A DNA stretch of 64,000 bases from Saccopteryx bilineata (GCF_036850765.1 NC_089495.1:62224410-62288409), one strand, 5' to 3'. Shown: positions 20,975-33,688, counted from the stretch's first letter. Notes: generated by a model from the sequence alone, not told the origin. Numbers and translations are program-made.

Positions 20975-23233
20975 TAGTTTCATATGAATAATCTAATAAT
21001 GTAAAAAGGACTGACGAGGAAAGGATACAAACAAATTGGAGACTAATTCCTTATTTAGAGAAATCTTTTTGTAAAAAACTTTTCTAAAATTGTAACAACA
21101 GAGGTTTCTGTTTTTTTTCCAAATAACTTAGATATGAGATTTAGCCATTAGCAGCCAACATTTTAAATTCACATGAATTTTAGTAATTTAGCAAACTGTA
21201 AATGTCATTTCCATAGTCAACATTTATTATAATAGCCATTATTCATATTGTCTCTTTTTGTATATGTTACTTCAAGATACTAAATTTAAAAATCTTAATT
21301 TTGCTATTTATCTTTGGCTCACTAAACTCTAGTTTATTAAATGTGAAATATGCCTCAATCTAGAGTTTTGCCATCAGGGATTTTTTTTTATTCACTGTAC
21401 TAATGTCTTGTATCACCACTACAGGCAATATACCATCCTTTTTTAATTTCTTTTCAATAAAATTCAATACTATATGTTCAAAAGATTTACATTTTATCTT
21501 ATATCATTGATTTCACTTATATTCTATTAAATCTTTAACTACAACTACAAATTATTCTTCATATTTCTCTGTAACCATGTTTTTTTCTTTGAAATGCCCC
21601 ATCACCTACATAAGCACTTAAATACATGTCTTGTGTGAGAATAATCAATGTTTGAGAAAAACTGGATGACCTTTTGAGAATTTATCTTATTGGTTCATCC
21701 ATTTCCAGTTAGAATGCAAAAATATTTTGAAAATATTTTATAGGATTTCAACAGGAGTTATTCTTTTTAAGAAGAATAATTCTAACTATGGCATGTATTT
21801 TTCTTACAAAAATCTAAAAACTAAATCTTTGAACACCTGGTAAACTTATTATTTTAAAACCTAACTTCACATGTTTTACTGTGACTGATTTCTACAATAA
21901 ACCATTCAATTCCCCTACAGTGAGAAATTTCTATAGTTCTGTATATATTTATAATATTATATTAGGTAAATATATATTTAGATATAAAATATTTTTAATT
22001 ACTTTCTCAATTTGTTAAGTGAATAATGCACTTATTAAACAAAAATAGTATGTAGCAGGTTTTGAACACAGTTATAAATTAATAAATAACTAAGGTTTGC
22101 AGTTGTGTTTATGTTGTTTATGAAGAAAGCTATGTGCTTCGACACCTGGTGTCTGGAGAAGACTCAGTGGTATAATGTATATACCTCAGTTGGAACAAGG
22201 CTACACACACTACAGAGTAATTATACAAGACTCCAAGTTTTCTTGACATAAACTATAAATGTGGTTGTGTCTGTTAGAATTTTTGGCTAAAATATTCTTA
22301 GGTAAGCAAACATCAGCCAAAGTATCAGAGTAAGAATCTCTAAAAGTCTTCCTTTTCAAGAAAGCAGTTTAAAAAATTGGCAAAAATTGTGAGAATCTGT
22401 ATCTCATAATTGGAATTTAACTAATTTTCCAAAACAAATTTAACCAATAAAAATAAGTGAATCTTGGTAGAATAGTGAGTTTTGTGACAATTTTACCTAC
22501 TGTAGTCTTGTCCCCAACTTCCCAGATATGTGGCAGCCTTGTACCTACTTTCTTGGTTCTAAAGTGAGCAGATTGGAACATGAGCTTTATCAGAGCTTCA
22601 CTCACAAAGAAGAGACTTTATTTGACCTATCTGTTGGTTTCTTGGAATAATCTACTCAAAGGGTTGATATATTTTTTGAACTCAATAGAAATTTGCTTAA
22701 TATTAAAAGCCTCTCCACAGCAGCACTTATTAAAAGTTTAACATCATAGCTTTCTAAGGTAAGGGTAACAATTAGACAAACAATAGACTAATCAAAATGC
22801 TCAAAAGAAGTAGGTAGAAATGATATGCCATAGGGGATTGGAAAATGTCAGAGTATTCCTAGGATTCACGATGTCCACACATACACTTTGGGCTGTCGAG
22901 ATGCTCACAGTAGACTTGGGAAAGTCCTAAGCTCACATCTCTGACTGTCCTGGAGGCTCTGTGCAAGCAGGAAGTAAAGACCGAGACAGAGCTTTAAAGT
23001 GCCAGGCTGTTTGTGGAAGGTAAGATTCAGACTCAAGAGTCTAACAGCAGAGATTGGGAGATTTGTTGTTCAGGTGTTAAAGAAATCTCTGTCCAATCAT
23101 TAAACTCACCATGAATCTAACTAAGTAGAGATGTCGGTGACCACACGTATCCAATGTATAGACTTTTTAGAATGAATTCAGAAAAGTCCTAATTGAACAA
23201 GCAACAATGGCAACTAGCAGCAATGACAATAGA
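20975..23233. other. Long unannotated AT-rich stretch
   Basis: No repeat or gene recognised. 22860-23160 is less AT-rich without a recognisable frame. Confidence 0.5.
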
Positions 23234-23241
23234 CCCTAAAG

Positions 23242-23606
23242 CAGGGGTCTCAAACTCAACTCAGCATGTGGGCCGCAGAGCAAGATCACAGCCTTCAGCG
23301 GGCCACACTAGGTCTACAAAAGGCAACTGTTACGCAACACTTTTCTCACTGCAGTTGAAAACAAAAAAAAATCAGTACAAGCACAATCGTACATGCAGTT
23401 TACTCAGTGTCACAAAACGACCAGAAACTGTAGTTTGCATCACAACTGCTGTTAACTAAGCTAATATCTAGCTAGGATGCTAGAGAAATGAAAAATACAA
23501 GTAGGCCCCTAGGCTTACTTAATTTTATCCAAAATATTTTGAACTTCGTGGATTAGTCTGCAGGCCGCACAAAATTGTTCTGCGGGCCGCGAGTTTGAGA
23601 CCCCTG
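23242..23606. mobile_element. Non-autonomous hAT element with perfect TSD
   Basis: Termini CAGGGGTCTCAAACTC and GAGTTTGAGACCCCTG are perfect 16-bp inverted repeats. The 8-bp TSD CCCTAAAG (23234-23241 and 23607-23614) is exact. At 365 bp no transposase is encoded; the 88-codon frame at 23193-23459 crosses the boundary and is not a gene. Perfect ends and TSD imply a relatively young insertion. Confidence 0.95.
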
Positions 23607-23614
23607 CCCTAAAG

Positions 23615-24084
23615 GAATAGGAGACATAATTTCCTGAGTTTATATATAATATTATCTGAACTGTCTAGATTTCATTCTCCAAAAAACTTACAATTAAATA
23701 AAACAGTATGACCTATATACAAGAGGAAACTGAACTCAAAACCAACTGTCCAGGAAGCAGCCCCTAAGATAAATTTACTGGCCCAAACGTTTACACCAAT
23801 TATTTTAAATGTGTTCAAAGGATCAGCTGTTTTAAATATATTCAAGGAGCTAAAAGATACTATGTGTAAAAAAAATTAAAGGAAGGTATGAGGCTGATGA
23901 CTCATCAAACGCAGAAAACCAATAAAGAGAAACTATAAAAATCATCTAAGTAGATATTTTAGATTTGCAATAATAGAAATGAAAAACTCATTAGAGAAGC
24001 TCAACTGTAAATTTAAGCAGGTAGAGAAAGAAGGTTTAATATGAATAAGTCAACAGATATTATCCAGTTTGAGGAATAAAAAGA
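23615..24084. other. Unannotated stretch
   Basis: No clear element; some phrases near 23860-24060 could be decayed L1. Confidence 0.35.
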
Positions 24085-24380
24085 AAACAAAGAACTAACA
24101 CTAATGTCACAAGACTCACAATTTCAGATTTCAAAGCCTATTACAAAACTACAGTAATCAAGACAAGATAGTACTGTTCCAGTGTTATGATAGGATTTAG
24201 CTCAGAGAAAATTTTGTTATATTTAGAAATCAAGGCAACAGAGATAGAATTAAATATGAAAACAATAATCCAATCAGAAAGATTCATTCAGTTAAGACAC
24301 CTTATTGAAAATCAGAATTCATCTTCAAGTGTCAATAAGAACAATGAAGGGAAGGCTGGAGATCCCATACTTTGAAGTAT
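24085..24380 (+). mobile_element. L1 ORF2 fragment, sense
   Basis: CAAAGCCTATTACAAAACTACAGTAATCAAGACAAGATAGTACTG-like text (24134 on) matches the ORF2 C-terminal coding region, which also appears at 34640 in this window. Frames are broken. Confidence 0.65.
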
Positions 24381-25100
24381 TATTTGATAAGACATCAAAT
24401 AATAAAATTATCTCCTACTTTTCCCAGGCTATCACATAACAAAAACATTTCAAGGAATGATCTGGTATACAAACACTGATTTATGATATTAATGGTAAAG
24501 ACAGTTTATCAAAATGTTGCCATCATTTTACTATTACATGTAGTAAATACCACAAAGAAAAAGTCTAACAGATCTGAATTATCAATCGAATGATAGATTG
24601 TTCTATTAAAATTAATGCAATCTCACCATCTTTGAACTTCAGAAATTGAAATAACTCTTTTTTTATATTTTAAACATCATATATATCATTCTCTAACTTA
24701 ATATTACTAACATGTCGAGAAATTAGAAAGTAATAAGATGAATATAAAGCTCCTAGGAAGTCATCAGTGTAAAAACTGATGCTACCAACACAACTGATTT
24801 GATGAAAGTGAGATAGTACTGCAGGTGATGCGCAAAAAATAGATATATGCATAGATGTATATATACATTACATGCAAACAAGACAATAGTTTGTAAATTT
24901 GGGGGGATTCTTATATACTTATATTTCTACATAGCAAGCATTTCAGCATTTTGAAATATAATTGCATTTGTCAAATTATTCACAATGCAGAGCAGCATGC
25001 TTATAAACATCTGTTCTAAAAATTAAAAGCCTTGATTATTAAGACATTTTAACAAATTTCTTCAAGAAAACTAGAACTGAATTCTACAGTAAAATTTATC
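24381..25100. other. Unannotated AT-rich stretch
   Basis: No identifiable element. Confidence 0.4.
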
Positions 25101-25114
25101 AAGAAAGCAGTCCC

Positions 25115-25536
25115 GCCCTGGCCGGTTGGCTCAGCGGTAGAGCGTCGGCCTAGCGTGCGGAGGACCTGGGTTCGATTCCCGGCCAGGGCACATAGGAGAA
25201 GCGCCCATTTGCTTCTCCACCCCTCCGCCGCGCTTTCCTCTCTGTCTCTCTCTTCCCCTCCCGCAGCCAAGGCTCCATTGGAGCAAAGATGGCCCGGGCG
25301 CTGGGCATGGCTCTGTGGCCTCTGCCTCAGGCGCTAGAGTGGCTCTGGTTGCAATATGGGGACGCCCAGGATGGGCAGAGCATCGCCCCCTGGGGGGCAG
25401 AGCACCGCCCCTGGTGGGCGTGCTGGGTGGATCCCAGTCGGGCGCATGCGGGAGTCTGTCTGACTGTCTCTCCCTGTTTCCAGCTTCAGAAAAATGAAAA
25501 AAAAAAAAAAAGAAAAAAAAAAAAAAAAAAAAAAAA
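25115..25536 (+). mobile_element. Type V SINE, full length, long poly(A)
   Basis: A near-consensus copy: head GCCCTGGCCGGTTGGCTCAG, B-box GGTTCGATTCC (about 25170-25180), GC-rich middle, and a poly(A) tail of about 40 bases. The 14-bp perfect TSD AAGAAAGCAGTCCC is at 25101-25114 and 25537-25550. The middle carries a partial internal duplication of GCCCCCTGG...GGCAGAGCA (25385-25417). Likely among the youngest insertions here. Confidence 0.97.
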
Positions 25537-25550
25537 AAGAAAGCAGTCCC

Positions 25551-26930
25551 TGCAAGTTCTCATGAATCTTTAACATAGAAATCTCTGAGCACAGCATTTA
25601 AAGATGTTTTGTTTACTGGTGTATTATCTCTATTTTAACAAATGGATACTTATGAATATAACTACAATCTTATTCATTTCTGTTCTTTAATTATATCAAA
25701 TTTTAATTATATCCTCTGATTCTTATCTTTGCTATTGTAATTATGTTGATACTGAGTGTTATACAAAATATAATTCATATGATCAAGTTAAAAATAATTC
25801 TAAAATATAAAAGTTTTGTTCCACGGAAGTCCATAAAAAATGGCTAAATGCCACTTACTTTTGGTCGTGTTTGTATTCAAAAGCAAAAAATTAAGTAAGA
25901 GAAATATATATTTTGAAAACCAGGACCCTGCAACAGAGTAGCCTTAAATTTGTCATAGACTTTGCTATTTGCAATAAACAGTAGCCTTGTATGCCTTATA
26001 AACCATTAGCATAACTTCATTATCTTAATTGATAGTGAAAATATTTATATAAATATACCACAACAAACCAGGAGTCATACCAAAAGGTCTGATTTTATTG
26101 TTTACCAGTCTTCATAAGAACTACTGAAAATAATATTATAGGAAGGAGACCGTGGGCTTATAAACTTAACTCTAAATCTCTGAGACTATCTGAAGTCAAT
26201 GAGGAAATAGCATTATTTCTTTGCTTCTGGATTGGAGTTAGTGATGAAGTAGAAGTAGGGACTTTTATTTTTTTTAATAATGGTTTTAAAAAGAGCACAA
26301 TTATCAGAGAAACATATAATATAACATAATTCCTTACCTTTTTGATAATTATTTTTTTAAAGTGATTTCAGAATTGAAGAGCTTTATGAGAATTTCAACA
26401 ACTTCCTTGCCATTTGTCAAAGACTAGTCTCATAGATCTCCTAGGAGTCTATAAATATTAGAAATATCAAATAAAATAATAGTTTTGTTGAGATAAGACT
26501 AATATTATGAACAAAATAAAACAATGCTTAAGGATATGTAAATTATATACTCTTCCAACTTCATATCCTTAGCCTTCTATTTTTTATGATTCTTTAAAAA
26601 GTTATGCTGAGTTTCAACAAAAAGAAAAGGGAAATAAAATTACTAGTTTATTGTTTGAATAACTTCAGCTGAAATAGGTCTTTCTTCTACTAAGTTTAAA
26701 TCTCCCATCATTGAAGCATTGGGCGATATGAAATGTCCTGCATTCCCAAGTGCCAATGTGATTAGATGTTTGTCATAAAAAAATAAATAAATAAAATACC
26801 TGAAAGCAAGCATTTTATCAATTACCACTGTCCCACATGAGAGAAGTAAGTTTCAGAACATTCTGCCTGTTTATGCCATGTTCTTTTTAGCTGTAGAAGT
26901 AGTAAGCAGAAGCAAGAGCTTTAAGAATGA
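25551..26930. other. Unannotated AT-rich stretch
   Basis: No recognised repeat or gene. The 61-codon frame at 26643-26828 is unsupported. Confidence 0.5.
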
Positions 26931-26938
26931 ACCCTCTC

Positions 26939-27264
26939 ATCTGACCAGGAGGTGGTGCAGTGGATAGAGCATCAGACTAGGATGCGAAGGACCCAGGTTC
27001 GAAACCCCAAGGTCGCTGGCTTGAGTGCGACTCATCTGGTTTGAGCAAGGCTCACCAGCTTCAGCCCAAGGCCGCTGGCTTGAGCAAGGGGTCACTAGGT
27101 CTGCTGTAGCCCCACCCCCTCATCAAGGCACATATGAGAAATCAAACAATGAGCAACTAAGGAGCCACAACGAAGAATTGATGTTTCGCATCTCTCTCCC
27201 TTCCTGTCTGTCTGTTCCTCTCTCAGACTCTCTCTGTCTCTGCCAAAAAAAAAAAAAAAAAAAA
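26939..27264 (+). mobile_element. Type S SINE, plus, poly(A) tail
   Basis: Head CTGACCAGGAGGTGGTGCAG, B-box GGTTCGAAACC, tail TCTCTCTGTCTCTGCC then A20. Flanks GAACCCTCTC and GAACCTTCTC suggest a TSD with one change. Confidence 0.93.
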
Positions 27265-27445
27265 GAACCTTCTCTGCCTAAAAAATCATGTTCAAAGAGT
27301 ATTCTAGCATTCATCCTAGGGCCAATCACAGCATGAAAAGAAGGTGATCCTGCCTCTTAGTTTTCACTCATTAGGCCTTATTATTTCCCCAATGATCTTA
27401 CTAGTATAATAATAATATAATGTTAATGCCAGAATAATTTGAGAT

Positions 27446-27990
27446 AATCTCTGTAAAGAGTCAGAAAGTAAATATTTTAGGCTTTTGGGGCCAAAAAGCA
27501 TAATCTAGATATTATGTAGATATTTATACAATAAGAAATAAAAATTACATATTTTTATATTTCATTTATATATTTTATAAAAATATAAGTATATACTTTT
27601 CAATGAGAGAGACAAAGAAAAAGAGAGACAAATAAGAAGGGTGAAAGACTAAGAAGGGGTGGGCTCCAGCTAAGCCATTGACCCCTTGTTCAAGCCAGAG
27701 ACCTTGGGATCAGGCCAATGACCTTTGGGTTCAAGCTAGTGACCAGGGGGTCAAGTCTATGATCCCACGCACAAGCAGGTGATCCTGCGCTCAAGCTGGT
27801 GAGCCTGTGCTCAAACCAGATGAGCCTGCACTCAAGCAGTATGAACCAGCAACCTCGGGGTTTCAAACCTGGGTTCTCTGCATCACCACCTGGTTGGGTG
27901 AGTATAATTTTTAATAATACAAGTATATTAAGGACAAAAATGAAGTTTGGGGGTATTTATAACATTTTGCTTGATTGTGTTTCAAATTTA
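27446..27990 (+). mobile_element. Old hAT-Charlie-like element, split by a SINE
   Basis: CTCTGTAAAGAGTCAGAAAG, then AAATATTTTAGGCTTTTGGGGCC, match the start of a common mammalian non-autonomous hAT. Its later part (TTAAGGACAAAAATGAAGTTT, about 27929) resumes after the SINE at 27600-27900. Related copies are at 30671-30932 (same orientation) and 54676-54899 (reverse). Confidence 0.6.
27600..27900 (-). mobile_element. Type S SINE (long older form), minus
   Basis: Repeated CTCAAGC/TTCAAGC phrases and the reverse head (GCATCACCACCTGGTTGGG) at the right. Diverged, without a clear TSD. It interrupts the hAT above. Confidence 0.85.
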
Positions 27991-28150
27991 GTAGTTTCTA
28001 TCGAAATTGACTCCAAAGATTCATAATGTAATGCTAATAAGGAAAAAAATATTATGTATTTCATACTGATAGGTACAGTAATTACTGATATTAATCCTTA
28101 AGGACATACTTTATTGAGCATATTTATTGTTTAAAAGCATTGTTCTTTTG

Positions 28151-28537
28151 TTTCTTTATTTTTATTTTTATTTTTTTCATTTTTCCGAAGCTGGAAATGG
28201 GGAGGCAGTCAGACAGACTCCCGCATGCACCAGACCGGGATTCACCAGGCATGCCCACCAGGGGGCGATGTTCTGCCCCTCTGGGGCGTCACTCTGTTGC
28301 ATCCAGAGCCATTCTAGCACCTGAGACAGAGGCCACAGAGCCATCCCCAGCGCCCGGGCCATCTTTGCTCCAATGGAGCCTCGGCTGCGGGAGGGGAAGA
28401 GAGAGATAGAGAGGAAGGAGAGGGGGAGGGGTGAAGAAGCAGATGGGTGCTTCTCCTGTGTGCCCTGGCCAGGAATCGAACCCGGGACTCCTGCACGCCA
28501 GGCCGACGCTCTACCGCTGAGCCAACCGGCCAGGGCC
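28151..28537 (-). mobile_element. Type V SINE, minus, full length
   Basis: Near-consensus copy with a T-rich left tail and reverse head GCCAACCGGCCAGGGCC. The 19-bp perfect TSD TAAAAGCATTGTTCTTTTG is at 28132-28150 and 28538-28556. Confidence 0.97.
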
Positions 28538-28556
28538 TAAAAGCATTGTTCTTTTG

Positions 28557-28911
28557 ATATTTGCTTCTTAATATGTCATTGCATTGCAGAGTAGTCACTT
28601 CCAGTTGAAAACTAGGTATACTTCCTCAACTGAAATTAAACAGATTCTAAAATATAAAAATTTTCTTTGGAAATTTAAGAAATATATCCACTGAAAATCT
28701 GTATTTGAATAGAGATGATACTTGTTTTAACTTTTGCCAGTGTAGTAAGGGAATAAAGAAGCTTGATAATGTTTGTGATTCAAATTACCATCAGCTGTCA
28801 TTAAAATGATTTTGCTGCAGTGCTGTGTAAGTTTCATATATAAACATTGTTTAGTTTCTGGTTGAATTATTTGAGAAACTATCCATTCTGCACAAAAAGC
28901 TAATTTTCAAA
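28557..28911. other. Unannotated stretch
   Basis: No identifiable element. Confidence 0.4.
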
Positions 28912-28924
28912 GCCATTCAAGTTT

Positions 28925-29320
28925 ATTTTTTATTTTTTATTTTTTACTTCTTTTGTAAGTGAGAGGAGGGGAGATAGAGAACAGATCAAGTATGTGCCTT
29001 AACTGGGATCCACTCTGCAAACTTCCCCATCCCATCTGGGACCCATGCTCTGCCTTTCTGAGGCTATGCTCGCAACCCAGTTATTTTTGACACCTGAGGT
29101 GGAGGCTCAACAGGAGCCATTCTCAGCACTCAAAGCAATACATTCAAATTAGTCAAGGCATGGCTGTGGAAAAGAAAGAGAGAGAGAAAGAAAGAGAGCA
29201 GAGAGGGGGAGGGGTGGAGAAGCAGATGGTCATTTCTCTTGTATACCTCAACAGGGAATCAAACTGGGACATCCATACAGCAAGTTGACACCCTACCACT
29301 GAGTCAACGGGCCCAGGCCT
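28925..29320 (-). mobile_element. Type V SINE, minus, diverged
   Basis: Same layout as 28151 but with many substitutions. TSD GCCATTCAAGTTT (28912-28924) and GCCATTCAAATTT (29321-29333), 12 of 13. Clearly older than its neighbour 390 bases to the left. Confidence 0.93.
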
Positions 29321-29333
29321 GCCATTCAAATTT

Positions 29334-30345
29334 CTAATACTGGTTGAGGATAGTTCTCATTCAGAAGAATGTCAACCTCAGTTCTGAAGTAAAAAAAAAA
29401 AAAAAAATATCCGAAAGAAACACTACCAGAGCTAGCCAATCATACTGAAGAATATGGGGAAGTCAGGTTACTCCACTTGTCTCTGACTAAATGTCACAGA
29501 ACTTGCAATGGTTAATTTAACTACACAAGAAAAATAAAGTTGATCACTAAACTTCTGGATAAATTTTACAAGATAAAGTATCTTCTACAAGGTATTTTAA
29601 TAAAAAATATAATTATTAGAACTTTTAGACACCTGTTTTCATTAGCAAATTTTCTTTGTAAAATTTTCCAACTAATCATTTTTTCTCTCCATGCATTTTT
29701 CCACCATTAGTTCGGATACATATTAGCAGATTCCACTTCAGGTTTTACTAAATTAGTATTTTTTACCTGCTTTGAAATCTTCCTCTTGTAATTATTTCAC
29801 ACAGATCATTAGAATTTATTCTTCAGTCATTTTCTACTTGGCCTTGATTAATACAACAACAAAAATAAACATATTGGTAATATTTGTCAACTTATCAAAA
29901 GAAAAAATACAAATAGTCCTGTTTCTTTTCATTAACTACAATGCTCCCAATGTTCTCAACTCTTATTATAACTCTCTAAAATACTCTTGGTCTTAACTTG
30001 TATTTTATTTTTTGAACACATTACTTGCAAATGATACAATCACACATAATTCAATCAATTCACTAACAATACATAGTTTAATAAAACCATGGCTAACTCA
30101 AAAAATGGTATTTGCTTAATATTTTCATTTTTTGAAGAAGAAAAAGTTCTTTCATGATAAAATAATTCATTTTTAATTTTTAAATATTTTTGATCATTGT
30201 CTTCAGTAAGTTAATATTTTGGTGATTCTTTTTCTGGTAATATAAATGTATCTAGTATTCTTTCAGTGATACTATGGTATTATTGCATAATAAACTAAAT
30301 TATTTGTCCTCAAATTGATAAGAAAAAATCTCTAACTTTTAATAA
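29334..30345. other. Unannotated AT-rich stretch
   Basis: No identifiable element or gene. Confidence 0.45.
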
Positions 30346-30485
30346 TTTTTAAAATTTTACTGAATTTATTTAGGTGATATTGGTTAATAAAATTGGACAA
30401 GTTTCAGGTGTACAATTCTATAATATATCATTTGCATATTACATTGTGTGTTCACCAACCCAAGTCCACTGTAACATTTAAAAGC
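30346..30485 (-). mobile_element. L1 3' end, minus
   Basis: AATTTATTTAGGTGATATTGG, GTTTCAGGTGTACAATTCTA and TTGTGTGTTCACCAACCCAA are the antisense of a laurasiatherian L1 3' UTR end. It recurs at 32395 and 40146. Only the terminal 140 bases remain. Confidence 0.78.
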
Positions 30486-30670
30486 ACAACATCCAAAGCT
30501 CACTTTTGTTGTTATGTGATAATGAGTATACACACTAGTAAGAAAACAAACAGAAAGGACAAATCAAAGTAAAGTGATACATGTGATAATCAAAATGTTA
30601 TGGAGTCACAACTGAATCATTGCAATTCCTACTGTGTCAAACTGGGAAATCTGATAAGAAAACTGCATGG

Positions 30671-30932
30671 GGTGTCTGTTACCATCATTAAATTTTATTG
30701 CTCTAATGAGAAAACAGCCATAAACAATACAAAAATGAGCAAGGGCGGCTGTGTTCCAATTAAATTTTTATTAATGGACAATGAAGTTTGAGTTACATAT
30801 AATTTTCAATGACATAAATTATTTTTAATTTTTAAAACCGTTAGAAAATGTATAAAACATTTTTAACTCATGAATTACATAACAGAAGGTACCATGCCAC
30901 ATTTGCCCAGAAGAGAATAGTTTGCTTATTAT
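30671..30932 (+). mobile_element. Old hAT-Charlie-like element, second copy
   Basis: GGCTGTGTTCCAATTAAATT, AATGAAGTTTGAGTTACATA and the end GAATAGTTTGCTTATTATTG follow the same order as the family's 3' part. The left end is lost. Confidence 0.62.
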
Positions 30933-31235
30933 TGCTCTAGTAAGCATATTGTTTTGCTTCTGTTAACTATATTTAAATAATAATTATAGTGGTAATAATA
31001 ATCACCAAATAATTATAAAATAATAAAACTTAATAATTAAAATTTTTATTATTAAACTATTTAATTATACAAGTTAAAGAACTAAAAAACAACAAAGAGA
31101 AGCTTTTAGAATAATAAGAGCTTCAATGTGTAATTTATTTCAGGAGTTTCATGAACTGATCCCAAAAAGTAAACTAGGCTGGAAATTTCAGAATCCTTTG
31201 TTCCTAATACATTCTGCAACAATACATAATAGCAT

Positions 31236-31850
31236 TTGCATTTTCCATCTTTGAAATATAATTGGCATAGACCAGTATAAGTTTAAGGTGTACCAACTGA
31301 TGATTTGATGCTCATATATATTGTAATGAAATTATTACCACAGTAAGGTTAGATAATATATCCATCACACTAAATTATTATAATTTTTCTGTGTGTGAGT
31401 GTGAGATCATTAAAAATTATTTACTTTGCACTTTAAAGTACATAATACAATATCATTAACTACTATAACCTTACTGTACACTAGAGCTCCAGAAATTACT
31501 TATAATTAAAAGTCTGTACCTTTTAACTCATATCTCCCTATTTTTCTCAAAACCTAGGCTTTGGTAGTCTTTATTTTACTCTATGTTTCTATGAGTTTGG
31601 CATTTTTTAAACTTCTACATATATTAAGTGAGATCACACATGTTTTTCTTTCTCTGTTTACATAATGTTTTCAAGCTCAATCCATGTTGTCGCAAATGAC
31701 AAGGCTTCCCTCCTTTATGTATGAATAGTATTCCATTGTGTGTATATACATATACACATCATGTTTTCTTTATCCATTCATCCATCAATGATCACTTAGG
31801 TTGTTTAAATATTGAGAATAGATTCTCATTATATGAAGATATATCTTGTA
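31236..31850 (-). mobile_element. Old L1 3' UTR and ORF2 end, minus
   Basis: TTTAAGGTGTACCAACTGAT, then the ORF2-end phrase AGTATTCCATTGTGTGTATA (31728) and ATCCATTCATCCATCAATG. Antisense L1, older than the copies to its right. Confidence 0.72.
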
Positions 31851-32029
31851 GATATATAGACAACCACTAAAGTTGTCATTAGAGAACATAAAATGGGATA
31901 ATTTCCAAACCATTGGAAAATGCATAAATAAGAAAAAAGTAGCAAAAAAATAAACAAATATAAAACAGCCAATAAAATGGTAGATTTAATCTAACTCTAT
32001 TACAAATCACATTAAAAATAAATAATTTC
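31851..32029. other. Unannotated piece between L1 fragments
   Basis: AT-rich and probably decayed L1 flank. Nothing specific. Confidence 0.35.
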
Positions 32030-32310
32030 TTTCTCTGACAAGTTTGTTTAATATATACAATGTCCTCAAAGTCCATCCATGTTTTTCCATATTGCAGAAT
32101 CTCTTACTTTATTAAGACTGACTAGTATTCCATTTTGCATAAAGACTACATTTTCCTTATCCATTCATCTGTTAATAAACATCTAGGTTGTTTTCATATC
32201 TTAGCTATTGTGAATAATGCTGCAATAAACAAGAGGATGCAGATGTCATTTCATGATAATTTTTTCAAAAATATAACCAGAAGAATTGCTGGATCATATG
32301 GTAGTTCAGG
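32030..32310 (-). mobile_element. L1 ORF2 3' end, minus, second copy
   Basis: AGTCCATCCATGTTTTTCCA, TAGTATTCCATTTTGCATAA and TTGTGAATAATGCTGCAATA repeat the same ORF2-end order as the previous fragment, so this is a separate insertion. Confidence 0.72.
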
Positions 32311-32394
32311 TTTCTCTCTCTTTTTTTTTTTTTTACATTTATTAACTTTATTGGAGAGACATCTGTTAATTAAACTATATAACTTTCAAATAGA

Positions 32395-33000
32395 CTCTCA
32401 TTTTTTATTGAATTTTTTTGGGTGACATTAGTTGATAAAATTATATAGGTTTCAGGTGTACAATTCTATAATACATCATCTATACATTGCACTGTGTGTT
32501 CACCACCCCAAGTCAAATCTCTATCTATCACCGTTTTGTCCTCTCTTTATCTTCTAACACCTTCTACCTCTTTCCCCTCTGGTAATCACCATACTGTTGT
32601 CTGTGATTAGAATTTTTTGTTTTGATTTTGCTTTTGTTTTGTTTTTGCTTAACTTTTCAGCTTTTTTACGCAGCCCACCAAGTCCGTCCTCCATGACAGC
32701 TGCCAGTCTGCTCTCTATCTTTAATTCTGTTTCTAATTTGTTCACTAGTTTATTTTGTTCATTAGATTCCACATATAAGTGAAACTGTATGGTATTTGCT
32801 TTTCTTTGACTTTCTATCCATGCTGTTCAAAAGGAAAAGATTTCATTCTCTTTTATGACTGAGTAGCATTCCATTGTGTAAATGTACCACAACTTTTTTA
32901 TCCATTATCTATTGATGAAAATTTGGGCTGCTTCCAAATCTTGGCCTTTGCAAACAATGTTGCAATGAACATAAGGGTGAATACTCAATTTGTGTTTCCA
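32395..33000 (-). mobile_element. L1 3' UTR and ORF2 end, minus, third copy
   Basis: Begins ATTGAATTTTTTTGGGTGAC, GTTTCAGGTGTACAATTCTA. It continues through the CT-rich 3' UTR and ATTAGATTCCACATATAAGTG to the ORF2-end phrase GCATTCCATTGTGTAAATGT (32866). The 72-codon minus frame at 32554-32772 is 3' UTR sequence. Confidence 0.78.
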
Positions 33001-33462
33001 GTTCTTCAGATTTCTGTAATACATCACCTGTATATTTCATTGTGTGTCACCACCCAAAGTTAAATCTTTTTCTAACACCATATATTTAAGCACTTTTATT
33101 ACCATCTGCCAACACCCATTCCTCTGGTAATTACAATAAAGTTGTCTATGAGTTTTTGTTTGTTGATTTCAGTTGTATATCTCACATGAGAGAAATCATA
33201 TGGTTCTTGACATGTTTCATCTGGCTTATTTTGCTTAGTGTGATATCATAAGATGCATACATGTTGTCACAAATGGCAGTATTTCATCTTTTCTTATAAC
33301 TGATTAGTATTCCATTGTATATATGTACCACAACTTTTTAATTCAATTATCTATGAAAGAATACTTCAGTTGTTTCCATATCTTGACCACTGTGAATAAT
33401 GCCCCAATGAACATAGTGGCGCATATATCTTTATGAATATATGTTTAAAAAACATCCTTATT

Positions 33463-33583
33463 GCCTGACCTGTGGTGGCGAATTGGATAAAGCGTCGACC
33501 TGGAAATGCTGAGGTCGCCCGTTCAAAGCCCTGGGCTTGCCTGGTCAAGGCACATATGGGAGTTGATGCTTCCAGCTCCTCTC

Positions 33584-33630
<47 letters not shown>

Positions 33631-33688
33631 TCTCTCTCTTCTCTAAAATGAATAAATAAAATAAAATAAAAAATAAATAAAAAATAAA
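33463..33688 (+). mobile_element. Type R SINE inside L1
   Basis: Head GCCTGACCTGTGGTGGCG, CCCGTTCAAAGCCC in place of the B-box, (CT)n at 33587-33639 and an AAAT-rich tail. Flanks ACATCCTTATT and CCATCACCCTTATT suggest an aged TSD. Confidence 0.93.
33587..33639. repeat. (CT)n microsatellite in a SINE tail
   Basis: About 25 CT units with few interruptions, part of the type R tail. Confidence 0.9.

Noticed and set aside
20541..20991. 131- and 134-codon frames
   Set aside because: Type V SINE readings, with no independent coding evidence.
25115..25190. tRNA-like sequence with A and B boxes
   Set aside because: It is the head of a SINE, followed by the SINE body and poly(A) with a TSD. There is no acceptor-stem closure or isolated tRNA gene. 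The same holds for all other SINE heads.
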